Shown piece after piece: positions 31,795 through 40,137 of a DNA stretch of 64,000 nt; positions within the stretch are counted from its first letter, which is position 1, and each line of letters opens with the position of its first letter. Source of the stretch: an uncultured Eubacteriales bacterium (lineage in GTDB: Bacteria > Bacillota > Clostridia > Oscillospirales > Acutalibacteraceae); assembly GCA_934394855.1 (NCBI GenBank), contig CAKRRH010000002.1, positions 67,773 to 131,772 of the forward strand. The letters are read 5' to 3'. Made by a program: the position numbers and the translations under genes. The notes below the pieces were generated by a model. That model had not been told where the DNA came from. It saw only the letters and a list, made by a program, of their open reading frames with translations, and did no database searches.

Positions 31795-33327
31795 ATGAAA
31801 AAACCGGTTACATTAATAATCATGGACGGCTTTGGAATTAACCCGACAAAAGAGGGTAACGCCATTGCTGCCGCAAAAAAGCCGAATCTTGATAAATTTG
31901 TTGCCGAGTGCGCTCATACACAAATCGGCGCTTCGGGAATGGATGTCGGTCTGCCTGACGGACAGATGGGCAACTCCGAGGTCGGACACACAAACATAGG
32001 TGCGGGCCGTGTCGTTTATCAGGAGCTCACAAGAATCACAAAATCAATCAAAGACGGCGACTTTTTCACAAATGAAACGCTCGTTGCGGCAATGGATAAT
32101 TGCAAGAAAAACGGCACAGCGCTTCATTTAATGGGCTTGCTTTCAAACGGCGGCGTTCATTCGCACATTGAGCATTTGTTCGCACTGCTTGAAATGGCAA
32201 AGAAAAACGACATTGAAAAGGTATATGTTCATTGTCTGCTTGACGGCCGTGATGTTTCTCCGACATCGGGCGTCGGATTCATTAAGGATCTTGAAGAAGA
32301 GATGAAGAAAGTCGGCGTCGGCAAAATCGCAACCGTTTCGGGAAGATATTACGGAATGGACCGTGACACTCAGTGGGACAGAGTATCTCTTGAGTACAAT
32401 GCGGTTGTAAACGGCGAGGGCAAAAAAGCCGAGAGCGCATATGACGATGTTAAAGAGTCATATGAAACTGTTGACGGCGACGGCAAGAATCTGACAGACG
32501 AATTTGTAATCCCGACGGTTATCGGCGATTATGAGGGCGTAAACGCAAACGACAGCTTTGTGTTCTTCAACTTCCGTCCCGACCGCGCAAGAGAAATCAC
32601 CCGTGCGATCGTTGATGAAGCATTTGACGGATTTGAGCGTAAAAAAGGCGTTTTGCCGCTCTATTTTGTCTGCATGACCGAATATGACGCAACAATGCCG
32701 AATGTTCATGTTGCATTCGGACCGAAGGAACTCAAGATGACCTTTGGCGAGGTGCTCAGCAAAAACGGCAAAACACAGCTCAGAATTGCAGAGACCACAA
32801 AATATGCTCATGTTACATTCTTCTTCAACGGCGGTGAAGAAGTCAAATTTGACGGCGAAGACAGAGTTCTTATTCCGACTCCCGATGTTGCAACATTTGA
32901 CCTTATGCCCGAAATGAGCGCATATAAAGTATGCGACGCCGTTGTTGAGCGCATTTTGAGCGGAAAATATGACGCAATCATTCTTAATTTTGCAAACTGC
33001 GACATGGTCGGCCACACAGGCGTGTTTGACGCTGCTGTGAAGGCTGTCGAGGTCGTTGACGAGTGCGTCGGCAGGGTAGTTGAAGCAACAAAGCAGATGG
33101 GCGGCGTTGCAATGATTACCGCTGACCACGGCAATGCTGATAAGATGAGCGAAAACGGAAAGGTATTTACAGCGCATACCACAAATCCGGTTCCGTTTAT
33201 CGTAGTCGGCAAGGACTGCAAATTGCGTGAGGGCGGCAGACTTTGCGACATTGCACCGACAATGTTGAAGGTTCTCGGAATCGACAAACCGTCGGAAATG
33301 GACGGCGAATCTTTGATCGTCGATTAA
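31795..33327 (+). CDS. gpmI: 2,3-bisphosphoglycerate-independent phosphoglycerate mutase
   Basis: 510 aa, standard length. Alkaline-phosphatase-like fold: metal site and catalytic Ser in IIMDGFGINP and GQMGNSEVGHTNIGAGRVV; HCLLDGRDVSP; FFNFRPDRAREITRA; the second metal cluster NCDMVGHTG and TADHGNADKM. It converts 3- to 2-phosphoglycerate using Mn2+. GGAAAGGA at 31771-31778 is about 16 nt before the ATG. Confidence 0.97.
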   Translation: MKKPVTLIIMDGFGINPTKEGNAIAAAKKPNLDKFVAECAHTQIGASGMDVGLPDGQMGNSEVGHTNIGAGRVVYQELTRITKSIKDGDFFTNETLVAAMDNCKKNGTALHLMGLLSNGGVHSHIEHLFALLEMAKKNDIEKVYVHCLLDGRDVSPTSGVGFIKDLEEEMKKVGVGKIATVSGRYYGMDRDTQWDRVSLEYNAVVNGEGKKAESAYDDVKESYETVDGDGKNLTDEFVIPTVIGDYEGVNANDSFVFFNFRPDRAREITRAIVDEAFDGFERKKGVLPLYFVCMTEYDATMPNVHVAFGPKELKMTFGEVLSKNGKTQLRIAETTKYAHVTFFFNGGEEVKFDGEDRVLIPTPDVATFDLMPEMSAYKVCDAVVERILSGKYDAIILNFANCDMVGHTGVFDAAVKAVEVVDECVGRVVEATKQMGGVAMITADHGNADKMSENGKVFTAHTTNPVPFIVVGKDCKLREGGRLCDIAPTMLKVLGIDKPSEMDGESLIVD

Positions 33328-33347
33328 GTTATGTTTCGATGTATCTT

Positions 33348-33385
33348 GCGGGGGAAAATTCTTTTTTTGCGGAATCTTCTCCCGC
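33348..33385 (+). terminator. terminator after gpmI
   Basis: Arms 33348-33361 and 33372-33385 pair over 14 positions with one wobble and one mismatch; TTGCTTTTTCTT follows. Confidence 0.78.
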
Positions 33386-33472
33386 TTGCTTTTTCTTATC
33401 AAATATATATCTTTATTATTGCGTTATAATGACTTTTTACAGCGAATATATAATGAGAAAGGATGACTGATT

Positions 33473-34192
33473 ATGCCAAGCTACCCAACACCTCATATCA
33501 ATGCGTCACCGTCCGATTTTGCCAAAACGGTATTGATGCCGGGCGACCCGAAACGGGCAAAATTCATTTCCGAAACTTTTCTTGAAAACGAAAAGCTCAT
33601 AAATGATGTTCGCGGTGTTCAAGGGTACACGGGCGATTATGACGGCGCTCGTGTCACGGTCATGGCAAGTGGAATGGGTATGCCCTCAATTTCAATATAT
33701 GCCCATGAGCTTTACAACATTTTCGGAGTCGAGAATATCATTCGAGTCGGCTCAATGGGCGGCTATTCCGACAAGGTCGGGCTTTCCGATGTGGTTTTGG
33801 CGCTCTGTGCTTCGACCGATTCCAATATGCAAAGCATATATGGCGTGAACGGTCATTTTGCTCCGTGCGCTGATTATGATATGCTGAAAATTGCGGAAAA
33901 ATCGGCAAAAGACAGAGACATAAATGTGAAATGCGGCGCTGTTTTGTCGTCGGATAATTTCTATGCGCCAAATCTTGACAGCGCAAAAAAATGGCGTGAG
34001 CTCGGCGTTTTGGGCGTTGAAATGGAAACCGCAGCGCTATATATGACGGCGGCGGAGTGCGGCAAAAGGGCATTGTCGATTTTGACAGTGTCGGATCATG
34101 TATTTGGCGGCGAGTCAATGACCGCCGATGAGCGTGAGCGCACGCTTACCGACATGATTAAAATTGCGCTTGACACTGCAAAAGCAATCTGA
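33473..34192 (+). CDS. deoD: purine-nucleoside phosphorylase, DeoD type
   Basis: 239 aa. Motifs: phosphate site MPGDPKRAKFISE, GSMGGYSD, and base/ribose site GVEMETAALY then TVSDHV with the catalytic Asp. It splits purine (deoxy)nucleosides with phosphate in salvage. GAAAGGATG lies before the ATG at 33473. The substrate preference of the hexameric DeoD class is expected, not shown. Confidence 0.95.
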   Translation: MPSYPTPHINASPSDFAKTVLMPGDPKRAKFISETFLENEKLINDVRGVQGYTGDYDGARVTVMASGMGMPSISIYAHELYNIFGVENIIRVGSMGGYSDKVGLSDVVLALCASTDSNMQSIYGVNGHFAPCADYDMLKIAEKSAKDRDINVKCGAVLSSDNFYAPNLDSAKKWRELGVLGVEMETAALYMTAAECGKRALSILTVSDHVFGGESMTADERERTLTDMIKIALDTAKAI

Positions 34193-34215
34193 ATAATAAA
34201 TACGGACAATATAAA

Positions 34216-34246
34216 AAAACAGCCGATGAATCTCATCGGCTGTTTT
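34216..34246. terminator. bidirectional terminator between deoD and hpf
   Basis: AAAACAGCCGATGA (34216-34229) and TCATCGGCTGTTTT (34233-34246), perfect 14 bp, between convergent genes. Confidence 0.92.
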
Positions 34247-34278
34247 GCTATATTATGCAGTTATTTTCAATTTATAAA

Positions 34279-34797
34279 TCAATCCGGCTCAATGATGCCA
34301 TATCTGCCGTCGTTTCGTTTATATACAACCGAAATTTGGTCGGTTTCTTCGTTTCGGAACATATAGAATTGGTGACCGATCATTTCCATTTGCAAAATGG
34401 CTTCCTGAACAGACAGCGGCTTGATTGCAAAATGCTTTGTCTTGATTATTTCAAATTCAGTCTCCGGAACAACCGGTTCGATCAATTCGTCGTCAAATGC
34501 TTTCGGACGAAGCCGTTTTTCAAGCTTGGTTTTCTGCTTTCTGATTCGACGGACAATGTTTTCGCAAGCGTCGTCAAATGCGTCAATCAAATCCTGCGAG
34601 GTGTTCTCAGCCCTATATACCATCGAGCCGTTGCGAATTGTAAGTTCGGCGGTGACACGGTTGTTTTCAAGCCGCAGCATAATGTTGGCGGTTGCGTCAT
34701 CGTCGAAAAACTTGTCAAGTTTGTGGAGCTTTTTCTCAATATGCTCTTTGGTCGAGGGTTTCAAAGTCATTTTCTTTACTGTGTAATTGATTTTCAT
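34279..34797 (-). CDS. hpf: ribosome hibernation-promoting factor, long form
   Basis: 172 aa. The N-terminal S30AE/YfiA domain (1-100; starts MKINYTVKKMTLKPSTKEHI) blocks the decoding centre; the C-terminal domain (about 115-172; FEIIKTKHFAIKPLSVQEAILQMEM, then HQFYMFRNEETDQISVVYKR) drives 100S dimer formation. This two-domain form is usual in Firmicutes. The AT-rich upstream region 34798-34947 has no clear additional gene. Confidence 0.95.
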   Translation of the reverse strand: MKINYTVKKMTLKPSTKEHIEKKLHKLDKFFDDDATANIMLRLENNRVTAELTIRNGSMVYRAENTSQDLIDAFDDACENIVRRIRKQKTKLEKRLRPKAFDDELIEPVVPETEFEIIKTKHFAIKPLSVQEAILQMEMIGHQFYMFRNEETDQISVVYKRNDGRYGIIEPD

Positions 34798-34947
34798 AAA
34801 ACATAGCTCCTTTTCGGTACATTTCGGTAAAACAAATCTTAAATCTGTTTTACTGTCTTTATTGTAGCATAGTTTTTTAAAAATATCTACACTTTTTGTA
34901 AAAAATATATAAAATTTTTAAAAATATTTTTAATTTGTTGTGTTAAT

Positions 34948-35790
34948 TTATAAAACCGAGTGTGCGTGACGGGTGACATGACATCCGATATTCACCGCAA
35001 GCGGCAGACCTGCGATATGTGTAGGATATTGTTCGATGTTTACTTTAAGCGCTGTTGTTTTGCCGCCAAAGCCTTGCGGTCCGATGTCAGTATTGTTTAC
35101 GGCTGTCAACATATCGTCTTCAAGCTTGGCATAATATTCATCTTGGTTTGAGGTTGAAACGCCCCTGCAAAGTGCCCGTTTTGCCAAAATCGCCGAATAT
35201 TCAAAATCGCCGCCGATCCCGACACCGATCACCATCGGCGGACAGGGATTGCTTCCTGCATTCTTCACGATTTTTACAATCTCGTCAATTATCATCTCAC
35301 GGTCATATGCAGGCGTCAACATTTTTACGCTGCTCATGTTTTCTGAGCCGAATCCCTTTGGCGCAACCGTGATTTTTACCTGATCACCCGGAATAATTGT
35401 CGTATGAACGATTGCGGGTGTGTTATCGTTTGTGTTTTGCCGTCTGAGCGGGTCGCTTACCACCGATTTTCTGAGAAGTCCGTCGGTATAACCTCGGGCA
35501 ACGCCCTCGTTTATTGCGTCATATAAATCGCCGTCGGTCAAATGAACCTCCTGACCGATTTCGATAAATACGATCGCCATTCCCGTGTCCTGGCAAATCG
35601 GAATGTCAAGCTGTTTTGCCGCACCGATGTTGTCATATATGTCGTTCATGACAGCATGGGGCAATTCGGCTGTCTCGTTTTCAGCGGCATTTTTGATGCA
35701 GCACACCAAATCGTCGGGCAATATTTTATTTGCCTTTACACACAGCTTTGCAACTTCGTTTGCGATAATTTTTACAGATAATTCTCTCAT
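34948..35790 (-). CDS. fumA: class I fumarate hydratase, alpha subunit
   Basis: 280 aa. Matches the alpha (TtdA/FumA N-terminal) subunit of two-subunit Fe-S fumarases and L-tartrate dehydratases: PICQDTGMAIVF, PKGFGSENMSSVKML, NPCPPMVIGVGIGG, GPQGFGGKTTALKV and the C-terminal NIGCHVTRHAHS; three cysteines to bind the [4Fe-4S] cluster are present (C62 region, NPCPP, NIGCH). It normally works with a beta subunit encoded next to it; none is adjacent on either side here. CGGAGA is the RBS. Fumarase and tartrate dehydratase cannot be separated from sequence alone. Confidence 0.9.
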   Translation of the reverse strand: MRELSVKIIANEVAKLCVKANKILPDDLVCCIKNAAENETAELPHAVMNDIYDNIGAAKQLDIPICQDTGMAIVFIEIGQEVHLTDGDLYDAINEGVARGYTDGLLRKSVVSDPLRRQNTNDNTPAIVHTTIIPGDQVKITVAPKGFGSENMSSVKMLTPAYDREMIIDEIVKIVKNAGSNPCPPMVIGVGIGGDFEYSAILAKRALCRGVSTSNQDEYYAKLEDDMLTAVNNTDIGPQGFGGKTTALKVNIEQYPTHIAGLPLAVNIGCHVTRHAHSVL

Positions 35791-35810
35791 TTTGAATAAT
35801 CTCCGTTAAA

Positions 35811-35839
35811 AAACGCCGTCAAAAATTTTGACGGCGTTT
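35811..35839 (-). terminator. terminator of the yab cluster
   Basis: AAACGCCGTCAAAA (35811-35824) and TTTTGACGGCGTTT (35826-35839); on the minus strand a T-run (from AAAAAACG on plus) follows, so it ends the yabP-yabQ-divIC-yabR transcript before fumA. Confidence 0.85.
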
Positions 35840-35878
35840 GGTTTTAATTATGTATGAATATAAATTTAAACTTGCCGT

Positions 35879-36310
35879 TTATCTCGGTGCTCGTCTTGAA
35901 GTTCTTCTGACATCTCCGTTTTTGCGTTTAAGATCGACAAACTTCTCGTCGCTTGACTGTTTGAACTTTGCCATCATCTCTTCAAATGACATCGGACCGT
36001 CATTTTTCTGCGATTTAATTCCGTCAAATACCGGCGGTCTTGAGCTTCTTTTCTGACGGGGCGCCTGCGGCTTTTCCTGTTCAACGGCACGCTTCATGCT
36101 CAGTGATATTTTGTTGCCGTCAACCGATAAGACTTTCACCTTAACTTCATCGCCGATTTTTACGAAATCGTTGATGTCGTTGACATATGACGAAGCAATT
36201 TCGGAAATATGAACAAGACCGGTTGTGCCTTTTTCAAGCTCCACGAATACGCCGAATTTAGTAATTCCGGTAACTTTGCCGGGATAGACAGAATCAACAG
36301 TTAATTGCAT
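35879..36310 (-). CDS. yabR: S1-domain RNA-binding protein, YabR-like
   Basis: 143 aa. S1 domain at 1-70 (VDSVYPGKVTGITKFGVFVEL, GLVHISEIASSYV, VKVKVLSVDGNKISLSMK), then a basic, Gln/Arg/Pro-rich tail (KPQAPRQKRSSRPP) ending in RRTSRRAPR. Its position directly after divIC matches B. subtilis yabR. RNA binding is expected; target unknown. AAAGGGGA precedes the ATG. Confidence 0.88.
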   Translation of the reverse strand: MQLTVDSVYPGKVTGITKFGVFVELEKGTTGLVHISEIASSYVNDINDFVKIGDEVKVKVLSVDGNKISLSMKRAVEQEKPQAPRQKRSSRPPVFDGIKSQKNDGPMSFEEMMAKFKQSSDEKFVDLKRKNGDVRRTSRRAPR

Positions 36311-36334
36311 TAAAGAAAAATTCCCCTTTAAAAT

Positions 36335-36628
36335 TTATTTACCCGAAATGTCCTCATAAACCTCTTCGTTTTCAAACACAAAATCCAGCTTGTCACGAGC
36401 CGCACGCTCAATCAAATCATCCTTTGAACCGTTTTTCAAAAGGCTTTTAAGCTCATCAATATCAACATTTCTCTGCGATATTTCATTTTGCTTTTCACTT
36501 AGCGTTTTTTTGCTTTGCGCAAGCTGAGATTGAAGCGAAATCATGGAATAGACCATATATATGGCAAAGCCCAAAAGAGCAATTCTAAGCAAAATGCTTT
36601 TTCCTTTTGACCCTCTTTTTTTTGCCAT
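36335..36628 (-). CDS. divIC: septum formation initiator DivIC/FtsB-like
   Basis: 97 aa from ATG 36628, with AAGGGGCG upstream. Basic cytoplasmic N-terminus (AKKRGSKGKS), one membrane helix (about 12-30), then a coiled coil (about 34-62, LQSQLAQSKKTLSEKQNEIS) and the DLIERAARDKLDFVFENEEVY end typical of DivIC/FtsB. It joins the divisome with FtsL and DivIB. The start lies 44 nt inside the 3' end of yabQ. Confidence 0.9.
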   Translation of the reverse strand: MAKKRGSKGKSILLRIALLGFAIYMVYSMISLQSQLAQSKKTLSEKQNEISQRNVDIDELKSLLKNGSKDDLIERAARDKLDFVFENEEVYEDISGK

Positions 36629-37151
36629 TATTTTCGCCCCTTTTTCGTTTTTGAGAAGAATCGGTCGATTTTTGACCATTTCTTTTCTTATAATAATTTA
36701 TATTATACACTAAAAAGGTTATCAATTTCAAGATATTTTTGCTCTTATTTAGCAAAAAGAAGAAAAATTTGTGCAATATTTGATTAATTTTTCTCGCAAG
36801 CTCTGAAAACAATGTGAAAACGGGGGAGACGAGCTTTGAAATCCATTTGAAAATCAAATCTAACAGCCTTGAAAAAAGGCGTGAGAGGGTGCATCGGCAT
36901 GAAAGAAAACCCGAAAACTCGCCGATTATTACAAACCATCTGATTTCGCCGTTGATGAAAACAAACTGCATGAAAAAAGTAAGAAGTGCCGAAATTATGA
37001 AGAACAGCACATCGAGAATGAATGTCGCAGCCTTTGACAATTTCATGTTTTTACGAACCGCACGGAATAAATCGCACAGCAAACAAAGCGCAACGCCTGC
37101 GATCACGCAATAGAAAAATGTCAGAAAATCATGATTAGTCGATTTCGGCAT
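36585..37151 (-). CDS. yabQ: spore cortex biosynthesis protein YabQ
   Basis: 188 aa. Four hydrophobic segments, with the family features FLTFFYCVIAGVALCLLCDLFRAVRK at the start and a central GEIRWFVIIGEFSGF. The C-terminal about 45 aa are highly basic and longer than usual, and overlap the start of divIC. In B. subtilis YabQ is made under sigma-E and is needed for spore cortex. Starts 3 nt after the yabP stop; translational coupling is likely, as no clear RBS is seen. Confidence 0.88.
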   Translation of the reverse strand: MPKSTNHDFLTFFYCVIAGVALCLLCDLFRAVRKNMKLSKAATFILDVLFFIISALLTFFMQFVFINGEIRWFVIIGEFSGFLSCRCTLSRLFSRLLDLIFKWISKLVSPVFTLFSELARKINQILHKFFFFLLNKSKNILKLITFLVYNINYYKKRNGQKSTDSSQKRKRGENNGKKKRVKRKKHFA

Positions 37152-37154
37152 GAT

Positions 37155-37436
37155 TTATCTGAACAGGCGTGAGAAGATGCCCGATTTTGCAGTGTTTTCC
37201 GAATAGACAAGTCCCAAAATGTTTCCTCTGACATTCAGCTCGCCGGTATCGACATTCAGCTTATCGACCTTCAGCTCGCTGCCCTTGATCGTCAGCAATC
37301 CCATTGCCGTTTCAAGGCAAACCGACTGCTCATCAAAATTTTCGACCGCCGTCACACCCGTGATCATCATTTTGCTTCGGCTTTCCATTATCACATTATG
37401 ATTTATCCGTTCGTTTCTCTTATCTTCAACCGTCAT
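37155..37436 (-). CDS. yabP: sporulation protein YabP
   Basis: 93 aa from ATG 37436, with AGGTGG about 8 nt upstream. Matches the YabP/YqfC family: RINHNVIMESRSKMMITGVTAVENFDEQSV, then LLTIKGSELKVDKLNVDTGEL and GNILGLVYSE. Needed for sporulation in B. subtilis under sigma-E. Upstream, the minus strand has TCATATA and CATTTATGAT spaced like a sigma-E promoter, but the -10 match is partial, so I do not list it as a site. First gene of the yabP-yabQ-divIC-yabR operon; yabO (hslR) is absent here. Confidence 0.92.
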   Translation of the reverse strand: MTVEDKRNERINHNVIMESRSKMMITGVTAVENFDEQSVCLETAMGLLTIKGSELKVDKLNVDTGELNVRGNILGLVYSENTAKSGIFSRLFR

Positions 37437-37558
37437 GACCGATCCCACCTGTAATAAATCTTAATAGGCATTTTTATCATAAATGCCGATTTGTAAAATT
37501 ATATGACGCAAAACCGCAGATAATGACCGTTAAAGTGACCCAAAATAACAAATAATGA

Positions 37559-37588
37559 TTGACAATTTCGATGATAAATTGGTATAAT
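37559..37588 (+). promoter_or_regulatory. promoter of the GH130 gene
   Basis: TTGACA (37559-37564), 18-bp spacer, TATAAT (37583-37588), 29 bp before the ATG. Confidence 0.8.
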
Positions 37589-37617
37589 TTATATCGGCGT
37601 AGATTGGGGGGCAAAAA

Positions 37618-38787
37618 ATGACATTTGAACAGGAATATGCTAAACAGCTTGAGAGATATAACGAGCTTATCGAGCGTAAAAACGAAAAATCGGATTTTTA
37701 TAACGGAGTTGTAACAAGATATAAAAATCCTGTTTTGACAAGAAACCATATTCCGCTTTTCTGGAAATATGACATGAACCCTCAGACCAACCCGATGTTT
37801 ATTGAGCGTCTCGGTGTAAACGCTGTGTTCAACAGCGGTGCGCTTTATAAGGACGGCAAATATTATTTGGTTGCGAGAGTTGAGGGAAACGATCGCAAAT
37901 CGTTTTTTGCGGTTGCGGTCAGCGACAACGGAATCGATAATTTCAAATTCATGGATTATCCGGTTGTTTTGCCAGACACCTGCAAGGAAGAGACCAATGT
38001 TTACGATATGCGTGTAACCGCACATGAGGACGGCTGGATCTACGGTACATTTTGCAGCGAAAGCAAGGATAATACCACAAACGATCTGTCGGCTGCAAAC
38101 GCTGCCGCAGGAATTGTCCGCACAAAGGATTTTGTAAATTGGGAGCGCTTGCCGAATCTCAAAACAAAGTCGCCGCAGCAGAGAAATGTTGTGCTTCATC
38201 CTGAATTTGTCAACGGAAAATATGCGTTTTACACCCGTCCGCAAGACGGATTTATCGACGCAGGCGGTCAGGGCGGAATCTGCTTTGGTCTTTGCGACGA
38301 CATTACAAACGCCGAGATTGATGAAGAAAAGCTTGTTTCTCCGAGAGTATATCATACGATCACCGAGTGCAAAAACGGCGCAGGCGCAGTTCCGATCAAA
38401 ACCGAAAAGGGATGGATACATATTGCTCACGGTGTCCGCAACACAGCCGCAGGACTGAGATATGTGCTTTATCTCTTTGTGACTTCGCTTGATGACCCGT
38501 CAAAGGTAATTGCTTCTCCGTCGGGCACATTCATGGTGCCGCTTGGCGTTGAGCGTGTCGGTGATGTTTCAAACGTTTTGTTCACAAACGGCGCGGTTGT
38601 AAACGAAAACGGCGAAGTATTCATTTATTACGCGTCGAGCGACACAAGAACTCATGTTGCGACGACCACAATCGACAGATTGCTCGATTATGCATTTAAC
38701 ACTCCTCAAGATCCGCTTCGCACAAATGATTGCGTAAAACAGCGTTGTGAGCTTATCAAAAAGAATCTTGAGTTCATGAATAAATAA
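37618..38787 (+). CDS. GH130 family phosphorylase, probable mannosylglucose phosphorylase
   Basis: 389 aa, no signal peptide, so cytoplasmic. GH130 features: VFNSGALYKDGKYYLVARVEGND, the NVYDMRVTAHEDGWIYGTFCSES block with the proposed catalytic Asp, HPEFVNGKYAFYTRPQDGF, and HGVRNTAAGLRYVLY. The closest remembered relatives are 4-O-beta-D-mannosyl-D-glucose phosphorylases (GHF130_1), as in Ruminococcus albus, which split Man-beta-1,4-Glc with phosphate during beta-mannan use. Other GH130 specificities (mannooligosaccharides) remain possible. No transporter or epimerase is adjacent. Confidence 0.88.
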   Translation: MTFEQEYAKQLERYNELIERKNEKSDFYNGVVTRYKNPVLTRNHIPLFWKYDMNPQTNPMFIERLGVNAVFNSGALYKDGKYYLVARVEGNDRKSFFAVAVSDNGIDNFKFMDYPVVLPDTCKEETNVYDMRVTAHEDGWIYGTFCSESKDNTTNDLSAANAAAGIVRTKDFVNWERLPNLKTKSPQQRNVVLHPEFVNGKYAFYTRPQDGFIDAGGQGGICFGLCDDITNAEIDEEKLVSPRVYHTITECKNGAGAVPIKTEKGWIHIAHGVRNTAAGLRYVLYLFVTSLDDPSKVIASPSGTFMVPLGVERVGDVSNVLFTNGAVVNENGEVFIYYASSDTRTHVATTTIDRLLDYAFNTPQDPLRTNDCVKQRCELIKKNLEFMNK

Positions 38788-38803
38788 TCTAAAAACATAT
38801 CTG

Positions 38804-38842
38804 TGAAAAAGCCTTTTTTGTGAAAGCAGGAAAGGTTTTTTT
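38804..38842 (+). terminator. possible terminator after the GH130 gene
   Basis: AAAAAGCCTTTT and GGAAAGGTTTTTTT can form an imperfect A/T-rich stem ending in a T-run. Weak but placed correctly. Confidence 0.5.
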
Positions 38843-38867
38843 CGTGCTTTGGAAAGATTGATTTTTG

Positions 38868-38896
38868 TTGAAATAAGCCGATTTATGTGTTATACT
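38868..38896 (+). promoter_or_regulatory. promoter of the GT4-plsC-met operon
   Basis: TTGAAA (38868-38873), 17-bp spacer, TATACT (38891-38896), 71 bp before the GT4 ATG. Confidence 0.78.
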
Positions 38897-38967
38897 AATA
38901 TCGATTAATTATATTTATGATATTAACTGTCACGGTTTAGAAAAAATTATGATTAGGATGAAAAAAC

Positions 38968-40137
38968 ATGAAAATTTTACTTGTAACCGACCAGTTTTAT
39001 GAAGCTAACAACGGACTCACAATTTCAATCAGGCGCTTTGCGGGCGTTTTGCGCTCACACGGTCATGATGTTCGCATATTGGCATATGGCGTGCCGGAAT
39101 ATTTATCCGACGGCGAAACCGCATATTTGATGGGCAAAATTACCGTCCCGATTTTTGACGGATTGATTTCGTCACAAGGAATGACCTTTGCAAAGCCCGA
39201 CGATGAGGTAATCGAGAAGGCGGTGAAATGGGCTGATGTTGTTCATATCACTTCGCCGTTCATTTTATCGCACCATGTAATCATGATTGCAAAACGCCTC
39301 GGCGTACCTTTCACGGCGGCGTTTCATGTTCAGCCCGAAAACATATCCTCATCGATTCACATGGGCAAAATCGGCTTTATAAATTCATGCATTTATCACT
39401 GGTTTCATTTTTACATTTATAAGCATTGCAGAAGAATCCATTGCCCGAGCAAGTTCATTGCCTCCGAGCTTGAAAAACACGGATACAGAGAAAATCTCTA
39501 TGTTATTTCAAACGGAATCGACCCCGATTTTGTATATCGCAAAATTGACAAAACAGAGAAATTTAAAGATAAATTCGTAATTTTGATGATCGGAAGAATG
39601 TCGATTGAAAAGCGTCAGGATGTTTTGATAAATGCTGTCGCACAGTCAAAATATGCCGATAAGATTCAGCTTGTTTTAGCCGGAAAAGGCCCGAGATTAA
39701 AGAAGCTCAAAGCACTATCCGACAAGGTTTTGCCGAATAAGGTAAAGATTCGGTTTTTTAACAAGCCCGACCTCATGGACATGATCGCAATGTCTGATTT
39801 ATATGTTCATGCGGCTGACATGGAGATCGAAGCAATGTCTTGCATGGAAGCGTTCGCAAGCGGACTTGTGCCGATTATCGCAAACAGCAAAAAATCGGCG
39901 ACACCGCAATTTGCGCTTGATGAAAGAAGCTTGTTTAAAGCAGGCGACCCGGACGATTTGGCGAAAAAGATCGACTATTGGTATGAGCACGAGCAGGAGC
40001 GGCGTGAGATGGAACACAAATATGCCGAGAGTGCGAAAAAATATAATCTTGAGGGGTGCGTTAGTGCCGCCGAGGAGATGTTTATGGCTGAAATTAAGGA
40101 TTGCGAGGACATAACCGAAAATGTCACGGCAGAATGA
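38968..40137 (+). CDS. glycosyltransferase family 4, glycolipid-type
   Basis: 389 aa, GT-B fold. N-terminal domain: KILLVTDQFYEANNGLTISIRRFAGVL and FHVQPENISSSIHMG. C-terminal nucleotide-sugar domain: VILMIGRMSIEKRQDVLINAV, LAGKGP, and an acidic motif region EAMSCMEAFASGLVPIIA. It resembles diacylglycerol glucosyltransferases/phosphatidylinositol mannosyltransferases of the GT4 family. Overlap of 17 nt with a PlsC-type acyltransferase gene supports a role in membrane glycolipid making; the sugar and acceptor are not known. Confidence 0.85.
   Translation: MKILLVTDQFYEANNGLTISIRRFAGVLRSHGHDVRILAYGVPEYLSDGETAYLMGKITVPIFDGLISSQGMTFAKPDDEVIEKAVKWADVVHITSPFILSHHVIMIAKRLGVPFTAAFHVQPENISSSIHMGKIGFINSCIYHWFHFYIYKHCRRIHCPSKFIASELEKHGYRENLYVISNGIDPDFVYRKIDKTEKFKDKFVILMIGRMSIEKRQDVLINAVAQSKYADKIQLVLAGKGPRLKKLKALSDKVLPNKVKIRFFNKPDLMDMIAMSDLYVHAADMEIEAMSCMEAFASGLVPIIANSKKSATPQFALDERSLFKAGDPDDLAKKIDYWYEHEQERREMEHKYAESAKKYNLEGCVSAAEEMFMAEIKDCEDITENVTAE

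Noticed and set aside
32458..33402. 314-aa minus-strand frame opposite gpmI
   Set aside because: Shadow of gpmI; cysteine/histidine-rich composition is typical of antisense reading of this genome.
37477..38430. 317-aa open frame on the minus strand opposite the GH130 gene
   Set aside because: No family features, no RBS, and the plus strand encodes a clear GH130 phosphorylase with its own promoter.
38788..38967. SAM riboswitch for the met operon
   Set aside because: The leader before the GT4 gene is too short and lacks SAM-riboswitch core sequences; none is seen before metF either.
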